A stretch of DNA of 18,414 bases from JACDAF01 sp036276035 (GTDB lineage: Bacteria; Chloroflexota; Limnocylindria; P2-11E). Below, piece by piece: positions 14,820 through 18,414 of the stretch. The stretch lies in NCBI GenBank assembly GCA_036276035.1, contig DASUCM010000055.1, forward strand, positions 1-18,414, in the 5' to 3' direction. The position numbers and the translations under genes are program-made. Position 1 is the stretch's first letter. Every line of letters begins with the position of its first letter. Under the pieces are notes generated by a model. The model ran no database searches, had not been told where the DNA came from, and saw nothing but the letters and a program-made list of their open reading frames with translations.

Positions 14820-14893
14820 CGGGGTGTGGCGCAGCTTGGTAGCGCGCTGCGTTCGGGACGCAGAGGTCGAGAGTTCAAGTCTCTCCACCCCGA
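14820..14893 (+). tRNA. tRNA-Pro (anticodon CGG)
   Basis: A complete cloverleaf: 7-bp acceptor stem (CGGGGTG, 14820-14826, with CACCCCG, 14886-14892), D-arm GCGC...GCGC, anticodon stem CTGCG/CGCAG with loop TTCGGGA and anticodon CGG at 14854-14856, T-arm GAGAG-TTCAAGT-CTCTC, and discriminator A at 14893. C1-G72 and the overall sequence are typical of bacterial tRNA-Pro. It reads the codon CCG, which is abundant in this window. CCA is not encoded and must be added by the CCA-adding enzyme. Confidence 0.96.
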
Positions 14894-14978
14894 CAGGTCG
14901 ACGGCGCGCTGACGAGTCGTGTAACGGCCGCCGTCCCTGTGAGTCTTGCCACTCGACCGGCGGATCCGGCCCGCTCTG

Positions 14979-14984
14979 TAACTT
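14979..14984 (+). promoter_or_regulatory. Candidate -10 box for the response regulator gene
   Basis: TAACTT fits the TAnnnT pattern. It implies a start near 14991, giving a leader of about 32 nt that ends with the GGTGAG SD site (15011-15016) before ATG 15023. This is one of few genes here with a leader and SD. The remainder of the 129-bp gap after tRNA-Pro shows no gene or clear structure. Confidence 0.35.
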
Positions 14985-15022
14985 TCTGGCATACGTGGCA
15001 CCGTCCATGCGGTGAGACAGAC

Positions 15023-15418
15023 ATGCCGATGATCGAGCGCGGACGGCCGCTCAGGGTCCTCGCCGTCGAGGACGACAACGAGCTGCGCGAGTTCTACGGA
15101 ACGATCCTGCGCGAGGAGGGCCATCAGGTGCGCCTCGCGCGGAACGGCCTCGAGGCGCTGCACCACCTCGATTGGGCGCCCGACCTCATCCTGCTCGACC
15201 TGATGATGCCGGTGATGGACGGCTACGAGTTCCTTCGCCGCCTGCGCGCGTCGCCGAAGGGCGCGAGCGTCCCGGTGCTCGTTCTCTCCGCCGCGCTGCC
15301 GCCGGGCCGCGCCACGCTCCGCGGCGCGCAGGCCGTGCTGCGCAAGCCATTCGACTTCGACCGGATGCTGCGCACGATCGAGATGTACGGGAACAAGCCG
15401 CGCGCGGGGATGAACTAG
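15023..15418 (+). CDS. Single-domain response regulator (CheY-like receiver)
   Basis: A 131-residue stand-alone receiver domain. The acidic pocket is Asp17/Asp18 (VEDDNE), the phosphorylation site is Asp59 (LILLDLMMPVMDGYEF), the switch residue is Ser89 (LVLSAA) and the conserved lysine is Lys108 (LRKPF). There is no output domain, so it acts through protein contacts or as a phosphotransfer step. No histidine kinase lies in the window. GGTGAG at 15011-15016 is a good SD 6 nt before ATG 15023. Its TAG stop shares three bases with the stop of the opposite-strand cNMP-binding gene. Confidence 0.93.
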   Translation: MPMIERGRPLRVLAVEDDNELREFYGTILREEGHQVRLARNGLEALHHLDWAPDLILLDLMMPVMDGYEFLRRLRASPKGASVPVLVLSAALPPGRATLRGAQAVLRKPFDFDRMLRTIEMYGNKPRAGMN

Positions 15419-15843
15419 CTTTCGAGCCCCGCGTCCAGCAGCTGCTCGAGCCGGCGCCGCACGACCTTGTCGAACTCCTTGCGTCCTGACTCCGACCGCG
15501 CGACGAGCTCGCGGAAGGCGCCTGCCTCGAACGCGAGGAGCTTCACCGGCGTGAGCGCGCGGACCGTCGCGACGCGGGGCCCGGCGGTCATGATCCCGAT
15601 CTCACCGAAGTACTCGTTCTCGCCGAGCGTCGCCACGGGCACATCCGCGCCGTCCGGCCGCTCGCGCACGACCACGACCTGCCCTTCGGTGATCACGTAG
15701 AAGCGGTCGGCGGGCTCGCCCTGGCGGACGATCGTCGCACCGGCGGGATGGCCCTGGCGCTGCACGCGCCTCGCGACGGTCGCGAGCTCGTCCTCAGAGA
15801 GGCGCTTCTTCTGCCGCAGGAGCGCGCGGACGCGGTCGAACAT
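15415..15843 (-). CDS. Cyclic nucleotide-binding domain protein
   Basis: A 142-residue protein that is essentially one cNMP-binding (CAP-like sensor) domain. The beta-barrel runs from ATIVRQGEPADRFYVITEGQ (37-56) to the phosphate-binding cassette YFGEIGIMTAGPRVATVRA (78-96), including Glu81 and Arg90, the residues that hold the cyclic phosphate and ribose. A short helical tail (110-142) follows and no helix-turn-helix DNA-binding domain is present, so it is not a complete CRP-type regulator. It may sense cAMP/cGMP or act as a structural module. ATG 15843 has no SD; a TAGCGT hexamer ends 7 nt upstream (- strand), suggesting a leaderless transcript. That hexamer contains the stop codon of the cupredoxin gene upstream. 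Confidence 0.88.
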   Translation of the reverse strand: MFDRVRALLRQKKRLSEDELATVARRVQRQGHPAGATIVRQGEPADRFYVITEGQVVVVRERPDGADVPVATLGENEYFGEIGIMTAGPRVATVRALTPVKLLAFEAGAFRELVARSESGRKEFDKVVRRRLEQLLDAGLES

Positions 15844-15850
15844 CGAGGGA

Positions 15851-15856
15851 ACGCTA
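15851..15856 (-). promoter_or_regulatory. -10 hexamer of the cNMP-binding gene, overlapping the upstream stop codon
   Basis: On the - strand TAGCGT ends 7 nt before ATG 15843. Its first three bases, TAG (15856-15854), are the stop codon of the cupredoxin lipoprotein gene. An internal start inside the three-gene cluster is therefore possible. Confidence 0.45.
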
Positions 15857-16258
15857 CCGCGCGCGGACGGTGAGCGTCCCCTTCATGCCGTAACCCTCGT
15901 GACCGGGCAGGTGGCAGATGAACGCGTACGTGCCGGGCGTGAAGCTGATCGTCGTCGAGCGCGTCGCGAACGGCGGAACGGTGACCTCGGTCGCGCGGCC
16001 CTCGTGGTACGGCTCGGTCCCGACCCGGTGCGTCGCGTGCACGTCGGGCGTGCCGACGATCCACTCGTGCCCGATCGGGTCGTCGTTGCGGAGGGTGAAC
16101 GTCACGGGGACGCCGGCGGGAACGGTGATCGCCGCCGGGATGAACTTGCTGTAGCGGAAACCGATCGTGACCTCCTGCGCGCCGGCGGCCGCCGCCGACG
16201 CGCAGCCCGACAGCACGAGTGCCGCGAGCAGCGCGACGGCGGCGATGGCGTGCCTCAC
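15854..16258 (-). CDS. Cupredoxin-domain lipoprotein
   Basis: A 134-residue exported protein. Residues 1-18 are a signal peptide ending in the lipobox LSGC with lipidated Cys19. The mature part is a plastocyanin-like beta-barrel carrying a full type 1 copper site: His64 (DPIGHEW), Cys115, His120 and Met125 in CHLPGHEGYGM, the standard C-x4-H-x4-M spacing. It should bind one copper ion at the outer face of the membrane for electron transfer or copper handling. Its GTG start (16258) overlaps the stop of the DUF2330 gene (GTGA), so it is translated by coupling. A longer frame upstream lies within the DUF2330 coding region and is rejected. No copper oxidase or respiratory gene is in the window, so the redox partner is unknown. 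Confidence 0.9.
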   Translation of the reverse strand: MRHAIAAVALLAALVLSGCASAAAAGAQEVTIGFRYSKFIPAAITVPAGVPVTFTLRNDDPIGHEWIVGTPDVHATHRVGTEPYHEGRATEVTVPPFATRSTTISFTPGTYAFICHLPGHEGYGMKGTLTVRAR

Positions 16259-17280
16259 GCCCGCGCCCGCACGAGCGAGGCGGCGACCGGCGCCCCGAGC
16301 AGGACCGCGACGAGCGCGAAGAGCATCCAGGTCTCGGGAGCCGGTGCCGGTGCCACGGGGCTGATCGGAGACTCGAGCCCGGCGGCGACGCGCGAGGGCG
16401 TCCCCGATCCCGTCGCATCGACCGCGAGGTCGTAGGTAAGGCTCGAGGCGGGAGCGTCGATGCGGAGCTTCGTGAGCCAGGCCTTCGCCGGGACCCATGA
16501 CATGCCCTCGTCGGAGCGGAGATCCCTGAGCAGCAGGTCCGTCGCCGGCGCGCTGTGCAGGAGGCCGAGGCCATCCCGCGGGCCGGGCATCAGGGTGGGG
16601 GTGCGGTCGGTGAGCAGGAAGACGTCGGCGTCCACGCGGTCCGTGGCTTTCTTGCCGAGCGCGAGGATGCGCAGCGGGACCCAGGGGTTCGGCGTCGGGA
16701 TGGTGATGTGGACGGGCGTGCCGTCGCCGACCTGCTGGCCGCGCGCCTTCGCCGCGTCGCCGTCGAAGACCGCGGCAAGGAAGATCGGACTGCGCGCCGC
16801 GTAGAACTCGAGGACCTCGGGGGCATCGGGCGAGAGCCGGAAGCCGTGGTCCGTCGCCCAGGTCGCGACGGACTTCGCGCCGCCCTTCAGCACCGTGATG
16901 TCGAGCGCGTCGATGCGCTTCTCGAGGATGACCTGGGCGCTGTCAGCTGCAGCTGGCGCGGCGATCGCTCCCCGCAGGCTCCTGAACACCTGCGGCTCCG
17001 TCTCGCGGATGAGCCGCTGGAGGGTCCAGGCGCCGCCCTTCTCGACGTCCGAGGGGATCCCGGGGAGCGGGATGAGCGTGCCGAACTGGCCGCCGCCGCC
17101 GAGGAACTGGAACGCGGTGATGTAGTGCTCGACGCCGTTGTGGTACGCCGCGAGGGTCGTGGTGCGGCCGAGGTTCACCGCACCGTTGGAGCCGATGAGC
17201 CCCGCGCAGGCGGCCGCGGGGGCCTGCGCGAGCATGAGCGAGAGCACGATGGCCGCGAGCGTGATGAGCGTGCGACGCAT
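16255..17280 (-). CDS. DUF2330 family exported membrane protein
   Basis: A 341-residue protein: signal peptide 1-24 (MRRTLITLAAIVLSLMLAQA...), a mature N-terminus ACAGLIGSNGAVNLGRTTTL followed by AAYHNGVEHYITAFQFLGGGGQFGTLIPLPG, given in pieces, which is the DUF2330 (PF10092) signature. A C-terminal membrane helix lies at about 315-336 (WMLFALVAVLLGAPVAASLV) and is followed by ARA. The main domain therefore faces outside, anchored at its C-terminus. The family has no established function. The gene starts a - strand cluster with the cupredoxin lipoprotein (4-base overlap) and the cNMP-binding gene, which suggests an envelope/redox context. ATG 17280 has a strong AAGGAGGG SD with 5-nt spacing, which is contained in a small hairpin. 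Confidence 0.88.
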   Translation of the reverse strand: MRRTLITLAAIVLSLMLAQAPAAACAGLIGSNGAVNLGRTTTLAAYHNGVEHYITAFQFLGGGGQFGTLIPLPGIPSDVEKGGAWTLQRLIRETEPQVFRSLRGAIAAPAAADSAQVILEKRIDALDITVLKGGAKSVATWATDHGFRLSPDAPEVLEFYAARSPIFLAAVFDGDAAKARGQQVGDGTPVHITIPTPNPWVPLRILALGKKATDRVDADVFLLTDRTPTLMPGPRDGLGLLHSAPATDLLLRDLRSDEGMSWVPAKAWLTKLRIDAPASSLTYDLAVDATGSGTPSRVAAGLESPISPVAPAPAPETWMLFALVAVLLGAPVAASLVRARA

Positions 17281-17286
17281 GGCATC

Positions 17287-17299
17287 CCTCCTTCGGAGG
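17287..17299 (-). promoter_or_regulatory. Shine-Dalgarno-sequestering hairpin before the DUF2330 gene
   Basis: Read on the - strand, CCTCC-GAA-GGAGG forms a perfect 5-bp stem with a 3-nt loop. Its 3' arm is the core of the SD site AAGGAGGG for ATG 17280. If it folds in the mRNA, ribosome binding would be blocked, a simple translational switch or thermometer-like element. It is strong in sequence but untested in function. Confidence 0.5.
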
Positions 17300-17374
17300 C
17301 GCGTATTGCCATGCAGACGACGGCTGGGGGAGGCTGGTTCCCGCGCCTGCCGGCGCGGGAAGGCCTTCGGCCGC

Positions 17375-17469
17375 GGGGCTGTCTCTGCCCGCGATCGTCG
17401 CTCGCCCCTATGGGGGCTCGCTCCGAGCGGGCAGCAGCCCCAGAATTGACGGAGTCAATTCTGGGGCTG
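17375..17469 (+). repeat. Overlapping inverted repeats leading into tRNA-Arg
   Basis: Arm A (17375-17392: GGGGCTG, 3 nt, CTGCCCGC) can pair with arm B (17427-17441: GCGGGCAGCAGCCCC) for 15 bp with a 3-nt bulge. Bases 17435-17450 (CAGCCCCAGAATTGAC) form a perfect 16-bp inverted repeat with 17454-17469 around the 3-nt loop GGA. The last seven bases of the right arm are the 5' acceptor strand of tRNA-Arg. The shared CAGCCCC segment makes these foldings mutually exclusive with each other and with the tRNA acceptor stem. Confidence 0.85.
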
Positions 17470-17535
17470 TAGCTCAGTGGATAGAGCGCCGCCGTCCTAA
17501 GGCGGGCGTCGTGGGTTCGACTCCCACCAGCCCCT
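17463..17535 (+). tRNA. tRNA-Arg (anticodon CCU)
   Basis: A complete cloverleaf: acceptor GGGGCTG (17463-17469) with CAGCCCC (17528-17534), D-arm GCTC-AGTGGATA-GAGC, anticodon stem CCGCC/GGCGG with loop GTCCTAA and anticodon CCT at 17496-17498, and T-arm GTGGG-TTCGACT-CCCAC. A20 in the D-loop and C35 are arginine identity elements. The discriminator base is T at 17535, unusual for tRNA-Arg, where A or G is normal. CCA is not encoded. It reads AGG, a rare codon in such genomes. The 5' acceptor strand is also the right arm of a 16-bp inverted repeat. Confidence 0.95.
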
Positions 17536-17552
17536 CGGATCCGAGCCCTTTT
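17534..17552 (+). terminator. Palindrome plus T-run after tRNA-Arg
   Basis: CTCGGATCCGAG (17534-17545) is a perfect 12-bp palindrome starting at the tRNA 3' end, followed by CCC and TTTT (17549-17552). It could act as a small intrinsic terminator or 3'-end processing signal, but a real stem would have only 4 bp with a 4-nt loop, so it is weak. Confidence 0.35.
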
Positions 17553-17571
17553 CCGCCGACGGCCCGAGGCG

Positions 17572-17577
17572 TACGGT
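17572..17577 (+). promoter_or_regulatory. -10 hexamer of the amidase gene
   Basis: TACGGT ends 6 nt before GTG 17584, the same hexamer and arrangement as at 6223-6228. It supports a leaderless transcript and the choice of start codon. Confidence 0.5.
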
Positions 17578-17583
17578 CAGGGA

Positions 17584-18378
17584 GTGCGTGTCCTGCTCGT
17601 GGCCGCCGTGGCGCTCGCATCTCTGCTGTCCCTCGGGTCCGTCGCGGAGGCCGCGCCGCCGTCCTGGTACCCGACCATGCGCTGGCTCCCCGCCGCGAGC
17701 GCGAACTTCAGCGAGGGTCGCGCCGGCACGCCGGTGACCTTCATCGTCATTCATGCCACCGACGGCACCTACGCGGGCACGCAGGCCTGGTTCCGCCAGC
17801 CCCACGCCAAGGTGAGCGCGCATTACGTCATCCGCGCACGCGACGGCGAGATCACACAGATGGTCGCGGAGAAGGACACCGCCTTCCACGCCCGCGGGTC
17901 CAACGTCGGATCCATCGGGATCGAGCACGAGTTCTCGCCACGCGACGGGATCACGTACACCGACGCGCAGCGGCGCAGCTCGGCGCAACTGGTCTGCGCG
18001 ATCGCGCGGCGGTACGGGATCCCGCTCGACCGGGCACACGTGGTCGGGCACGCCGAGACGCCAAGGGCGGATCACCCCGATCCCGGTCCCGCGTGGGACT
18101 GGGCCGGCTACATGCGGCTTCTCCAGGGCTGCGCCGGCGGCGTCCTCGCCCAGTCGGTCGACGTGCCGGACCAGTCGCTCTCGTTCGGCGCGCGGTCGTC
18201 CCAGGTCACTCGACTGCAATCCGCGCTCGCGCGGCTCGGGTACATGTCGCAGGTGACGGGATACTTCGGTCCGATCACGGACGCGGCAGTGCGACGGTTC
18301 CAGCGCGATCACGGCGTCGATCCGGTCGGCGTCTACGGGCCGCGCACGCGTGCGGCCCTCACCGCAGCCCTTCGCTGA
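17584..18378 (+). CDS. Secreted N-acetylmuramoyl-L-alanine amidase with peptidoglycan-binding domain
   Basis: A 264-residue exported cell-wall hydrolase. Residues 1-23 are a signal peptide (VRVLLVAAVALASLLSLGSV, then AEA before APPSW). An Amidase_2 domain (PF01510) follows at about 45-170: zinc ligands His57 (VIHATDG), His156 (VVGHAE) and Asp166 (DHPDPG), with the catalytic-type Glu114 in SIGIEHE. The last part (about 195-262, SSQVTRLQSALARLGYM...GPITDAAVRRFQRDHG) is a PG_binding_1 domain (PF01471) that anchors the enzyme to the wall. It cuts the bond between N-acetylmuramic acid and L-alanine, in wall turnover, cell separation or recycling. The GTG start fits the signal peptide and the TACGGT box. 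No phage genes are near, so an endolysin origin is not indicated. Confidence 0.93.
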   Translation: MRVLLVAAVALASLLSLGSVAEAAPPSWYPTMRWLPAASANFSEGRAGTPVTFIVIHATDGTYAGTQAWFRQPHAKVSAHYVIRARDGEITQMVAEKDTAFHARGSNVGSIGIEHEFSPRDGITYTDAQRRSSAQLVCAIARRYGIPLDRAHVVGHAETPRADHPDPGPAWDWAGYMRLLQGCAGGVLAQSVDVPDQSLSFGARSSQVTRLQSALARLGYMSQVTGYFGPITDAAVRRFQRDHGVDPVGVYGPRTRAALTAALR

Positions 18379-18399
18379 TCTTCTGATCCCGTCGTTCTA

Positions 18400-18405
18400 T
18401 TGACA
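18400..18405 (+). promoter_or_regulatory. Consensus -35 box at the right edge
   Basis: TTGACA is a perfect sigma-70 -35 hexamer, the clearest in the window. Its -10 box would lie beyond the end, so the gene it serves is not visible. A chance match is possible. Confidence 0.35.
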
Positions 18406-18414
18406 GCCCCTCCC

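Noticed and set aside
14894..15022. Riboswitch or small RNA between tRNA-Pro and the response regulator
   Set aside because: Only short, unconvincing stems (for example GACGGC with GCCGTC) are visible, and there is no known aptamer motif.
17528..18411. CAGCCCCT at the tRNA-Arg 3' end (17528-17535) and again at 18404-18411, as att sites flanking an inserted amidase gene
   Set aside because: Eight G/C-rich bases recur easily by chance here (CAGCCCC is also inside the amidase gene). There is no integrase, and base composition does not differ from the neighbours.

Overview
The window is a compact, very GC-rich bacterial chromosome segment (roughly 70% GC by eye) with strong G/C bias at third codon positions, which leaves long spurious open frames antisense to real genes. 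Many genes have no Shine-Dalgarno site and instead carry a TAnnnT -10-like hexamer 6-8 nt before the start codon, which implies leaderless mRNAs. tRNA genes do not encode CCA. Secreted proteins carry Thr-Pro/Ala-Pro tails, and a DUF2330 protein is present. Together this suggests an uncultured Chloroflexota lineage (Limnocylindria or Dormibacteria-like), with high-GC Actinomycetota as the main alternative. This placement is inference; no marker gene fixes it.

Layout. 1-78: probable C-terminal end of a gene entering from the left. 107-760 (-): stand-alone LON substrate-binding-domain protein, divergent across 24 bp from a + operon (785-2981) of a nucleotidyltransferase, a MoaD/ThiS-like ubiquitin-fold protein and a CaiB/BaiF CoA-transferase, joined by two GTGA start/stop overlaps. 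3013-6220 (-): MacB/LolCDE-type ABC exporter, ATPase then permease. 6237-7193 (+): PfkB-family kinase. 7228-8527 (+): ECF sigma factor and a membrane-anchored, cysteine-less partner. 8560-9963 (+): a second MoaD-like protein and a BNR/Asp-box beta-propeller. 10021-11697 (+): exported GHL10-type glycosidase, abutting a propeller glycosidase-like gene on - (11698-12600). 12700-14754 (+): membrane-anchored FecR-domain protein with a long Pro/Thr-rich repeat tail. 14820-14893: tRNA-Pro(CGG). 15023-15418 (+): single-domain response regulator, sharing its stop tetranucleotide with a cyclic-nucleotide-binding protein (-). 15415-17280 (-): DUF2330 protein, cupredoxin lipoprotein, cNMP-binding protein. 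17463-17535: tRNA-Arg(CCU), preceded by a striking perfect inverted repeat. 17584-18378 (+): secreted N-acetylmuramoyl-L-alanine amidase with a peptidoglycan-binding domain. A good -35 box lies at the right edge.

Functionally this is mostly housekeeping and cell-envelope content: lipid/lipoprotein or drug export, envelope sugar and peptidoglycan hydrolases, a sigma/anti-sigma-like switch, and copper or redox surface proteins. I see no transposase, integrase, CRISPR array, phage gene or recognisable defence system. The most unusual signals are regulatory RNA/DNA structures: mutually exclusive hairpins running into the tRNA-Arg acceptor strand, an SD-sequestering hairpin before the DUF2330 gene, and a bidirectional promoter with overlapping -10 boxes. 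Two MoaD-like proteins also end just past the Gly-Gly that this family normally uses as its C-terminus.
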